The notes beneath the pieces were generated by a model, which was not told the origin of the DNA, did no database searches, and saw only the letters and a program-made list of their open reading frames with translations. This document shows, in pieces, positions 34,521-46,300 of a stretch of DNA of 64,000 bases; position 1 is the stretch's first letter; each line of letters starts with the position of its first letter. The stretch is from Polytrichum commune. Its lineage: Eukaryota > Streptophyta > Polytrichopsida > Polytrichales > Polytrichaceae. Made by a program: the position numbers and the translations under genes. The stretch covers positions 29,078,001 through 29,142,000 of the forward strand of contig OX485803.1 in assembly GCA_950295325.1 (NCBI GenBank), in the 5' to 3' direction.

Positions 34521-34740
34521 TGATGAGATGGATGAACGTATTCACAAGGAACCGGATGAAGTCAACGAGACGGATGAATGTGCACAGAAGGGATTGGATG
34601 AGTACGCTGGGGTGGGATGAATGTGCACAGGGGAAAGGATCGGATGAGTTCGATGAGGTGGATGAATGTGCACATGAGAATGCGGATGATGAGGGTGAGA
34701 TGGATGGATGGTCACAGAAGGAGTCGGATGAAAGAGGGCG
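34521..34740 (+). repeat. Imperfect ~42 bp minisatellite, Asp/Glu-rich when read
   Basis: About five units share 'cggatgaatgtgcacag' and 'ggatgag'. Read in one frame the units give an acidic repeat (DEVNETDECAQ, DEFDEVDECAH). One extra base near 34615 shifts the frame, and the enclosing 164-codon frame (34388-34882) covers only part of the array in the acidic reading. There is no supporting exon structure, so I list it as a repeat and not a gene. Confidence 0.6.
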
Positions 34741-34921
34741 AATCTACGATGTCGCATTCACCGTTGACCCCACAGAATGTCTCCATAGATTCTCCCACCT
34801 GGGCTCATTCCTCATGAATATGTTGCATCCCGGCCTCGAGGGCTTTACACCACGGGAGATGTCTCCTCCGACGCAAATCTGAGTGGGAAAAGGATCCCAG
34901 TCCCAGTGTCCCGGGTCAGTT

Positions 34922-35115
34922 TTGGGCATAATCGGTGAGAATCCTACTGTTTCCAAAGTGCAACCGGTTACATTTTGTGATCTCTCGGTTTTTCTTCACT
35001 AATTTGAGGTGCATTCCATAGATTCCTCTGAAATGGATGGGTAATTTTCCTGAAGTGTTCATGGACTTCAACCGGTTATTTCTCAAACTCAACCGGTTCA
35101 TCTTCGGCCGGTTGC
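34922..35115 (+). repeat. AACCGGTT dispersed repeat, copy 3
   Basis: Carries 'ggcataatcggtgagaatcc', 'caaccggttacat', 'gcattccatagattcctctg' and 'ttatttctcaaactcaaccggttc'. It lies directly upstream of the GC- and purine-rich HUB leader region. Confidence 0.8.
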
Positions 35116-35129
35116 TCCCTTTCCATTAC

Positions 35130-37317
35130 CCAACCCAAAGACAGTAGTAAGAAACAAATTGGCATACTGGCGGGGGCGCGACAGCAAAGACGCAGGAACA
35201 AGGAAGAAAGGAAAAAAAAATTTAAGAGAAAGAGAGAAAGAAAGAGAGGGCCGGCTCGGGAGAGCACAGATGAGATCCGTCGGAGGAAATTACGACGAAC
35301 TTGTCGCTCGTCTGGCTCTAACGACAGACACACAGAGACAGACAGGAGAGGCAGACACACAGACGGCGGCCATCCCTGGAACTGTTATAACCTAAATAAC
35401 TTAGCCCAACCGCAAATCACATGCACCAGCTTACAAGAACCGGACTCAAGTTGTTAAGTACTTATTAGTCTCAACTTAACTTAGTTTTTAAGTACTTGTC
35501 AGATTCAAGTGGTTTTGTTTGTAGTTGGATCGCCTCCGGTTTGCTCTTGTGGGTTGTGTGAGGTGAGGCCCATTCAAGCATTCAAGGGGGTGTGAATTGC
35601 GCAGGGAGTGAGTGGAGTGGAGTGGAGTGGAGTGGAGTGGAGTGGAGAGGAGGGGATCTCAATACGGTGTGGATTCGGAGGCTTGCGGGATTCAGTGGAT
35701 TGGTGCCTCGAGTGGTAATTCTAGCTGTGGATTGACTCGTTCAGGGCTCGGAGAAGGATTCAATGGTGAGAGGCTAGCCTGGCCGTCTGGTAGAGGAGCT
35801 CTGACTTTGTTGTCGTTGTTGTTGTTGTTGTTGTTTTGCTTTGTGTTTCTCTTTAAATTCGGGTGGTTGGATCACTGTTGTGAGGATTTGAATTTTATGA
35901 CAACAAGTGTGCGGGGAAGAAGCTGTGACAAGGGTAATGGTTAGTGGTTTTAGAGATCATGGGTAGTGGTTTGTGGTTTTTTGGCTCCGTGTTTGTCCTT
36001 GGAGAGTAGTTCCGTGTCGTGTTTTTTCTTTTATTCTTTATATTTCTGTCGGTATACTTAAGTTCACTTTCACGTGCTTAGTGAGGTAAATCTACCGAAA
36101 GAGGAAGATTCGGAAGTGATGGTGGTGGGCAGAAGGATTCGGAATTGCTTTACTTTATTTGGTTGTGTCGATGAGTGTCTGATTATTGGTGGGAAGAATC
36201 TTGTAGGATGAACTCAATTGTCTGCACTCTCGAAGGTGCGTGCAGACAGACCTACTGGAAATGCGATTCTGGGGTTTTAGGTTTGTGTTTTGGTACAAAT
36301 TGCGCTCTTTCTGAAAGTAGGACACAGGAAGATGAAAAATGCAGTAGTATGGGTTTGGGATCACACAGGAAGGACAATCGATTGGGTTTCTAGATCCAGG
36401 TTCGGAGTTGTATGAACTTGTAACTACTCTGCTAGACTGAAGAATCTAATTTTCTGGCTGCCCATTAGCTCCGTCCGGATGGTTGATACCATGGTGGTAA
36501 TATGTGGCAGTACCATTTGATAAGAAGTGGGAGCTACTCAATTGCACATCAATTGGAGAAATGATTGTACTTTTGATGGATTGATTGACTCTATTTGCAG
36601 TAGATTTAGAGCAGTCTTAAGACCTTGGTATCGTAATGAAAGCTCTCTTGGGATGAGAACTTATAGTACCTATGCAAAAATTATGAGGAGGTTCAGATTT
36701 ATCATGAGGTATCATGTTTTGTGTCTGTATTCCGATAGCTTAGTGCAGAAATATTCAAAAATTGCAAAATATGCTTGAGAGGAATGTATTGCAAGCCTTT
36801 TGTGTCTAAGTTTGGGGAATAGTACGTGTTAATTGTAGCTGGCATCTGCAATTTTCACGACTGTTTTCTTGCTTAAATTTGCGGCCACATTTCCTATGAT
36901 TTTGTGGGAAGCACGGAGGGCGAGCACATTCTAGGTTTTGATCAAACAACACTAGTTTTATAAGCATCCTGGGTGGTTTTTATAATTTTATTAGATGCGG
37001 TATGAAAAAACTGTATGTGGAGTCATGTGTATGTTTTGAATTTTCATCATAAAATCAGTTTTGAGTAAGTTACTGATGATCTATTTTGTGCACTTCTTTC
37101 AGGGCTTCATTGAAGGACTCCTTATAAAAAAGGACCACAAGCATAGTGAGACATCTCTACCTCAAGAGAATTGTAATTTTTACAAATCAAGTGAGGAAGC
37201 AGGACTTTATTGATTGGTTGCATTGGAGATTGCATTGTGAGAACTGCAAAAGGTTGGAAGATTGAAGACAGTAGTACTTAGGGTTTAATATTATTGCAAA
37301 AGTCCTCATGCACAAAC
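35130..37317 (+). promoter_or_regulatory. Probable promoter and 5' UTR region of the HUB gene
   Basis: 35155-35395 is purine-rich and CG-rich, unlike its surroundings, and looks like a transcription start/5' leader. It is followed by a run of GGAGT pentamers (35607-35648) and a GTT microsatellite (35808-35836). A strong acceptor-like TTCTTTCAG at 37095-37103 suggests a 5' UTR intron ending there, with about 214 bases of leader before the ATG. No upstream coding exon is needed, because the protein start matches its family. Confidence 0.45.
35607..35648. repeat. GGAGT pentamer repeat
   Basis: About eight uninterrupted copies of GGAGT/GTGGA in the presumed HUB leader. Confidence 0.9.
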
Positions 37318-40300
37318 ATGGGAAGCACAGAGGAACCAGACCGGAAACGGCGCCACCTTAACAACAACAACGTCAGCAGCAACAACAACAACAACAATAA
37401 TCATCCCCCCTCACCACCTGTCAGGAAAGAGCTTGTCACACCATCTCCAGACGATAAGAAGGTTCGTTGCATTTTTAAATCTTTTAATATGCACACCCTA
37501 AGGTTTTGGAAGCGGGTGCTGTCTCCAATAAAAAAAATTCTTAAGTGGTAAACTCGGCGGTCTCCCTAGATAAGCATCTCGAAGAGTATACACTAGGTGA
37601 GATTCTTTTTGCCAAAGGTTTGCAAGTTGAATCTTGGTAGAAGGCTTTGTCCGAAGATAGGTAAGGTAGACGTGTGTTATTCAGATGCTTCTAAGTCTGC
37701 ACCCACTTTTCATAGGACATGAAACACACAATTAGTGCCAGATGATTAGCAATCCAATTTGGAACCGTTGCCATTTGCTTCATAAATTTTTGGAGCTCAT
37801 ATGAATCTCTTATTCATTATCAAAGTGAAGATTCTCGTGCTCCTTAAGTGGACATGTAGGTCCCCTCTAATCATGTTGTCTATTGAGTCTAGAATGGGTT
37901 AGCATACTTTGAGCATGTAGTCCAATCTGATTTAGACACATGATGCCTTTTTTTGGACCAGTTCTTAGATCCACACCTAATCACATACCACTTAAATAAA
38001 GGTGTCCAAATTATTGTTGTGTTTGATTTAGGCACGTCTACCTTAACAATGAGGTCTCAACTAATAAGAGTTTGTTATTTGTTATTTGCGGATGCTTGTA
38101 ATCAAGGACCTTGATGCTTGGAAATTTATTCTTCGCTATAGAATAAAAAGAGAACGCCCTTTCTCATGATGTTTAAGAAGGCTTTGAGAACCTATGCATT
38201 ATTCTGCTTTACGAAGGAAGCATTACTTATGTATTGGAGTGATGATGAAGTTGGGGTACTGATGTTATGGATTTTTTAATTTTTTTGGCAGGTGGATTCA
38301 ACAATGTTGCAATACCAAAACAACAAGCTGGCCCAACAACTTGAGGTGCAACGAAATGAGATTTCTGTTTTGGAGTCCAAGCTTAGCCAGTTACGAAGCA
38401 AGCAGGTCACATTTGATGACAACCTCTCAACCATCAACCGTGTGTGGAATCAGGTATTTGGTTCTTTCATCATTCATCTTTCGAGTGAATTTGCCGTGTC
38501 TTAATATTGAGCTGGGGTTTTACATTAGGACATGGTAATAAGTTGCACCGACATGGACATAAAAAATGGGACATGTCTTGAAAAGAGATTGGACTACCTG
38601 CTCAAAATATGTTAACCATTCGAGGCTCGAGGCTCAATAGTCATCAACATAATTGGGGGGACCTATTTGACCATTCAATGTCGACGAGAATCTACACTCT
38701 GACAATGAATAAGACATTCATATCAGCTTGGAAACTATGAGGGAAATGGCTATGGACACAATTTGGATTTGACAATATTAAGTTCACACTAATTGTGTGT
38801 TTCACAAATCTATGAGAAGCGAGTGCAGACCTTTAAGGGACCATTTAATACCTCACTCGTGCATTTTAAGCACTGAAAGCTGAGCAATCATGTGGGTAGT
38901 AGCGATACCAAAAGTTGTGGTGTTTTTTTACCTTAGAATCGAAGCTCAAAGAGTTTCAGATTGATATTAAATGCATTTTCTTGAGGACGAAATTGTTTTT
39001 TGCAGGTTGTGGATGAGTTGGAGTTGCTTACCGTCCGTGCTAGTCCTATTGCAAATGGAATTCATCATGTCTCTGGATCAACTTCAAAGGGTGGGTCTTA
39101 TTTTTTATTTTTTACATTATATCTAGCGGACTGGATGGTGTGCATTATTATATGTTGAGGTGAAGTTAGGATGATGGCATGTTTCTTCCTAGAAAAATCT
39201 GACTGCACCAGCAACTTGTTAGGGTTTAAGATTGCCAATCTGAATTTTTTGTGTCATGTCACTGCAGAGAAGTCTATTTCCTCAGTTCCTTCTGAACAAA
39301 CTTTCCTGCATAGGCTTCTTGATAGAGGAGCCACTGAGAGCAGTTACACAACCAATTCAAGCAATGGATCAGTCGACAAAACTGGATTTTCGACTCGAAA
39401 TGCTTCTACTTTCAAGTGCCTCAAGCACCTTGTTCAAGCTATTGATTGTGAGAGAGTCAGAAATGATGACCTTGCAGCCACTCTTCGAAATTGCCTAGCT
39501 AACAATGGTAAGACAGGTGTACTTGCTTTTTATCTTTATTTTTTAATCTGTGGCATTTGGTGGCATTAAGGTAAGCGGGCATAATTTGGTCATATTTGAG
39601 TGGTATAGTTAGGTGTGGATCTAAGAACAGACACCAAAAAGGCATCATGAGTTTAAAAGAGATTGGACTACATGCTCAAAATTTGGTAACCATGCTAGGC
39701 TTGATACTCAACATAGTTGGGGGGATCTATATTATCATTCAATGAGAAAGAGAATATTCACTTGGTAATGGATAAGATATTACAAGTTCCAAAAGTCATA
39801 AAGAATGTCAATTCTGTGCAGTCTTAGAAAATTGTTTTTGTTTTTCACGAGTGAAGTGGTCATCATACAAATGGACATGGTGTAGGACTAATATTGCTAG
39901 TTTTGCCATTTTGTGGCAGGGCCGGGTCGGTTGTTGGCAAAGAAAGATGAGGAGCTGCGTATGGAGGCGAAGAAATTGCGGGCTCTTATGGATGAATTGC
40001 ATTTGAGGCACAGGGAGCTTTTAGCTGAAGTCGGGACCTGCCGTGATTTCCAAGCAAAGGATTGTGCAGAAATCAGGAGATTAACAGGTTTGTGCATAAT
40101 TAATTAGTTTTCTCTTTAGCTGATTACTATGTGGTTTTCTTATTTTATAAGGCACTATTTTAATAAACATTGTTGTTATGGTTCCCAGGTTGTAGAACCT
40201 GAGTCCAGAAAATGCATATTTGTAAGACCAACAAGTCAATGAATGTCCAGCTAAATGCTCAGCCAATCGATTTCTATTTAAGATTATGACTACATTAGCA

Positions 40301-43300
40301 CAAGGTGGAACCAGGTGACAAACAAAAGTCCTGCCAAGTTTCCAGAGTATTAATCCTATCCTTGAACACAATGTCACTTTTCGTCCAGAGGTGGCTCCTT
40401 ATCATTTTCAATGGTTGTTTTACACACAATATGAATAATGGTGCATGCTCGGAGGCAGCAACCTCTTGGCTCCTTGAGGCCCTCTGGAGTATCCGCCTAA
40501 CTCAATGGGCGTTTTGTTGGGAGCTCGTACCGTATGATTTTTTATTGGTTGTTTTGCATATAATTTCTTTCCACTTGTGGTGCCCGCTCGGAGGTAGAGT
40601 TTGAATCTGAATGAAGAGCAACCTATTCTGATTCATTGTGGGCCAAACTAATTTTTAGCAACTCTTGCATGCAAAAAATGAGTTTGACCCTGAATGAACT
40701 AATATAGAGTGTTCTTCGTCCAAACTCCACACTACCTTCAAGCATGCACCGAAAACTTACCAAACATGGAAGGTGTTGTATGCAAGACAATTCACTCCTG
40801 ACCCAGAGTCTAATCAACCAGACCTGTTTGTTGTTTCCTTTATCTTCATTTGAGTTAGGTCATCAGTCGCCACTGCTGTGATTGCTTTTTGTTATGTTTT
40901 TAATCAATGCTCATGTACTGAGACTAAAGTCTGGTGACCTTGCAGGAGAATTAGAGGAAGCTTCTCTTGATCTTGAGACAAGTAGGCGCAAATTAACAAC
41001 GCTTCGTTCTCAGGACAGCATGCTCTCTGGACCTCCCACACCTAGTGCTACTCCTACTGGCAAGAAGTTTGAGTTTTTGGACGGAGTTGTAGGACCAGAA
41101 AAATTATCTAAACAAGCTCGTGAGCTGGAGGCTGGGTTGGAAGAGGCCAAGGTATCATCAAACTAAAAAGCTTTACCAATACTGACGTTTTTCAACTCTT
41201 TAAGAAGATTCAACTGATTTTGTTTCTCTTTTGTCTAAGAAGAATCAACAATCTAGATGACTTAAGTTTGTTTGTGACCTCTGTAGGCATTGGCAGTACA
41301 AAGGTTAAGTGAACTCAAAGACGCCCTCCAAAACCAGCTGAACCTCACCCAGAAAATTCAAGACATCCAGGTTGGTCAAGGACTTCTATTGTGTTGTTTT
41401 TTTTTGAACTTACATCCAACAGAGAAATTAATATTAGACTGAGGAAGCACAGTCAATGAGTCATCATAAGTGAAAGAATGGATGGACACATTGGGATCAA
41501 GATATGGCTGGTACAATTGTCAATCTTCTTGACAGCTTCATACACCATTGATATATGATATGAAGGCACTGGTGAAGTGTCCTGCTTTATTGATTGAGGT
41601 CTTTCCATTCAACTTATAACATCAAATTTTATGTTGACCTAATTTAACCTCATGGGGTGTACTTGTGGGAGTTTTCAGAACAAACTGGATGATGAACAGT
41701 ACATTCTTTCTTCCCAGCAATACCGAGCACTAGATGATCAAGTCCAACATCTTAGGGATGAGGTGAATCAATATCGAGACATGGTGGACCAATTACAGGT
41801 TTGAGCCAGTTCCAGTTGTTTTGCTCCTGTTGGTAAAGCAACTCCCATGGTCACAATAATTCACTCAATAATTGGCTTTTTCCAAAGTTTTTTTTAGGTC
41901 AATGTTGCATTCTCATCTCACACATAAAAGTCCATATATATCATAAAATATTTCAATGATAACTGATCTTTAAGAGAGAGAGACAACCCTCTAAAGTCCT
42001 TAGATAAACCTCACTTTTTGAGGGTGGGAAGAATCACAAGAATTTGGATGTGGCCTTGCTGCCGAAAAACCTTGAAAGCCGATTTCTGGGAGATTTTACT
42101 GACTGTAGGATGCCGATACTTATGTACGAGGTGTTGCAAGCCATAAGGTAGATGTGCCTAATGTGGTGACTTCTCTTAATTGGACACCTATGATTAAGTG
42201 GTATGTGTTTGGTGTGGCTCTAAGAACGGATGCCAAAAAGGCAGCATGTGTTTTAGAGGCTCATGGGTGTTTATGGTTTGTGGTTTGTGGTTTTTCAAAC
42301 AGGGGGAGCAAATCTCATTGTTAAACAGGGAGAAAGATGTCACAATTAAGGCAGAGTCCAGTGATGCAGCTAGATGGGAAAGCAACATTTCAGATTCGCG
42401 GGCAGCAAACTTGCAGTTGAAATTGCAACAATGCATGTCTGATTGTGACACTCTGCAACTGAGGGTTGAAGATGCTAATCAAGCTTTAGGTTGGTATATT
42501 AGAAAATGGACATTGATTAGTTGGGAATCTATTATGCACTTGTTTGGCTTGTTATTAGATGCTGTTTCAGAAAGTATTGTGTTGCAAATTAGTCTGTCAT
42601 AAGAACTAGGTTTAGGGTTCACTTACAAAACATGAGTATCGGTATGAACACTTGGAAAATGGATCTGCAGAGAAAGAGGAATCTATCATTGATGTGAAAA
42701 AGTTAATCACCACTCTTCATAAAGAGATGAGCACTTTGCAAGGACAACTGTATGAATACAAGGAAGCAGGATCTGCTGTCTACGCGTGTCGAGCAGAGCT
42801 TCACTCTTTGCGTCGTATCCTGGAAAGAAAGGTACATTGCATCACAAAATTTCCAAGTGGAAATGATTATGTTAAATGATTAGATATTGAAATGGCATCA
42901 CAACTGCTTAGTGAATTTCATCTTAATTACATAAATGAAAATATTTTCATATTCTACTACTCTCAAGAAATTCTCCCTGAAAATAATAGAGCTTTTGTAT
43001 CGTAAACATGTTAAACATCACTGGGTGTAATTTCAACGTAATAATTACACATTTGGAAGTTTGTGATGTACCTTTCACAAAGAAATACTTGGGATTTTCT
43101 TCAGGTGTTTGCTTGTGATGTATTTGCTTAACTGATGATGTAAGTTTACTAGTACTATACATATACCAGGCTATCCTGAATTATTGCCTCTTTTTGCATC
43201 CTATGTTGGCCAGATCCATTTGTATTGTAAGAGAAGAAATCATAAAATTCCAAATTCAATCATTCAAAGATGAGTTGGAAATGTAAGGAGTGAAATTGTA

Positions 43301-46300
43301 CCCAACTTAGCTGAATTCATGCTTGCTTTGAACTGCAGACCCAAGACAGTAGGGCTCTTTCAGAGCAGTATGCTGGTCAAGTTAGAGAACTCAATGTCTT
43401 ACAAGATGAGGTGCGCTCCACTTTCCAACAATTTTTACCTGGTGGAAAAAAATTGAGCATTTTGTCCTTCCTGGCCATGTTATTCTAGGGTTTTGGATTG
43501 TCAAACACTGAATAAGGTAAGGAGTGTTGGCCATTCCTCAATTGAAACAGCTTTCTAAGGTAGACATTGGATACTTTCTTCTCTTCACCAACTTCTGGTG
43601 TAACAGGAAATTAGTGTGAGATGATTAGCAAATCCCAATCATGTCCGTATCCATTGGCCTCATAATTGTTGGAGCTCATATGAAGATTCTTGTGCTCATT
43701 AAGTGGTCATATATGTCCCCCCAATCATGTTGACTATTGAGCCTACAATGGTTAGCATGTTTTGAGCATGTAGTACAATCTGTTTTAAGCACATGTCTTC
43801 TTTGTGTCTGTTGTTGGATCCACACTTAACCACATACAACTCAAATATAGGTGTGTAGATGATTGCTGTGTTGAAATTAGGTGCGTCTACCTTATGTGGC
43901 TTTTACATGCACCGAATGCTGTTTTATATGTTTGGAACCACACTTGATCCAAATTATGTCATCACTTGATGAAGCATAGTTGGACTTGTTGTTTTCAGTT
44001 CAAGGTATAACAACATTTTGTCAACTGTCAAACCATTATACAATTGTAGAGCTTATTAATAGTGCGGTCCAGAATGGGGGGTCTCCTGTAAGGAAAAATC
44101 ACAAACATCTGAGGGAAGCGGGACTAAAATGGACGCTTCTAGCTCTACGCCCACTTCTCGTAGATGGAACATACAAATAGTCCGAGGTGATGAACAAATC
44201 CAAATTGAGACCGTAGCCATTTACCTCATAATCTGTGGAGCTCATATAAATATCTTATGCATTATCATAGTGAAGGTCCTCTTTCTTATTGAATAATCAT
44301 ATAGGTCTCCCCAATTCAGTAGATTACTAGGCCTATCAATTTCTGAGCCCGTACTCTTCTAAACACATGATGCTTTTTTGGTGTGCATTGTTAGATCCAC
44401 ACCTAACCACAGAACTCAAATATAGGTGTTCATTTAAGAGAAGTAACCAAATTAGGCCCGCTTAGCTTATACACTCTGGTAAGATATGACATTGCAATAG
44501 TGTTGTGTTGATAATCATGTGCAGATACAAATTTTGCGGGCTAGTCAGAATGAGTTACAGCTTATAGTGGATATGTACAACAAAGAGTCCAATTATCCCA
44601 GGTATTGCATTAATATCTTGTAGAAGCTGTTGATTATCTGGAAATGCATGCTGTCTTTAATGATATTTATAAGAGAATTGATATTGCAGGCCACATTTGA
44701 GATAAATAAAGTTACGTGTAAAGTCTCCTAAAGAGGGAGGAATCAAGGAGCTTGGTCCTTTTTGGAGAGAATTTCCTGTGAAGAGCTTATTAGCTTATCT
44801 TGTGATGGAGGCTAACTTGAAAGTTGAGCGAAATTCCTTGGACCTCCTCTTTCAATCTCACAAACTTTGAGACAACTCTAGGATGAAAAATGGGGTCTGT
44901 AGTAGTGTTGGTTTGGTGTATAATTTATTTATATCATTTCGGTATCTATAATAAGGACTTTACAATTTTTGGTGACTTCACAGTAGGGTATGGGTATTTG
45001 ACGGTGTTTTTGTTTTTGATATCATTTGGGTCCATATAACACTCAAGAACCTTCACGCCGAGGCAAATATCGCCCAAGTAGCAATATGGTTTAGAATGAT
45101 ATTGACTTAAGTAATAAGTTGGGTATACAAAGATTCTATCACCTTGACATACCCATCAAAAAAGCAATATTTGATAGGTATTGCAATTTTGATACTCATG
45201 GGTAGGTTCTTTGATAGCAATATTGATGTTGATTAGTGATACAATGCATTTACCTATATACCAAACCAACATTAGTCTGCAAATGGGACCTACAACCCCA
45301 AATCTCAGATCAGCTTATGCAATACTAGCTTGGCCCACCCATACTAATATGACAAGCTAGGAAGCTGGTTTCTTTAAGCATGTCAATTTAAGCGTTAAGA
45401 AAACTTGGGTGACTCTTAAACGGATATGCTCTCGAACTCACCTTGTAGCCAACTCAGCCGGAGTTTGATCTCAAAACACTATACAGATAACTCTAAATGC
45501 AATGCATTATTTTAATTAATTAATTAATTTTTTATTTTATTTTTGTTGTATTGACAGGGAAGTGAGAGATTTGAAGCAGGCGGAATGGAGAGCACAGGCA
45601 CGGATTGAAAGGTTGCGCCTTGAATTGGATGAGCACAACCTAGAACTCAAAGTAAAGGCGGCCAATGAGGCGGAGGCATTATGTCAGCAGAGACTCACAG
45701 CAGTAGAAGCTGAGATTGTCGAGTTAAAGCAAATCCTAGATGATTCTCAGAGGTAAGGCTTAGTTGAAATCCTAAATGACCATTGAAATCTTAAGTCTTT
45801 TATTGGTTGAAAATGCTGAGACTGTCCCACTTCAGTTTACACTAAAGCTTGAGGCCAAAGAAAGTTTGAATGAATGAAAAGTCTACATGAAGTCCTACAT
45901 GGCATGCAATGGATAATGTTTGAAGCTCTATTGGATTTTGTGTCAAGCCCACCTCGAACAAAAAAACTTGATGACCATGACACTTCAAAATCTCACAACC
46001 CTTGATTCAAGGGCCCTCATTTTTTGATGCATTTTCATATATGTTAGTAGCTGATGCGTTGATTCTCATGCTGAATGCAGAAAGGAATTGGAGTTAGGGG
46101 AGGATCTAGAAGCTAAGAAAGAGGATGGGGACACCTACATGGCTGAAATTGAGGTTTCCTTTCAGAACTTCGAATGCTTTTGTCATTTCCAACTGCAAAT
46201 TTTATACTCAGGATCATCTACTTAACCTTGTTGACATCAACTTTACCTTGCCATTCTGAAGTACACGTGTTCGGCTTTTGTGACGAAATTCAAAAATTTG

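Noticed and set aside
34388-34882. A 164-codon frame considered as an acidic-protein gene
   Set aside because: The acidic reading is confined to the minisatellite and is broken by a one-base shift. The rest has no motif.
42616-42670. Upstream extension of HUB exon 10 (frame EYRYEHLENGSAE)
   Set aside because: No acceptor gives the needed phase. The CTGCAG acceptor at 42665-42670 joins exactly and matches the expected protein length.
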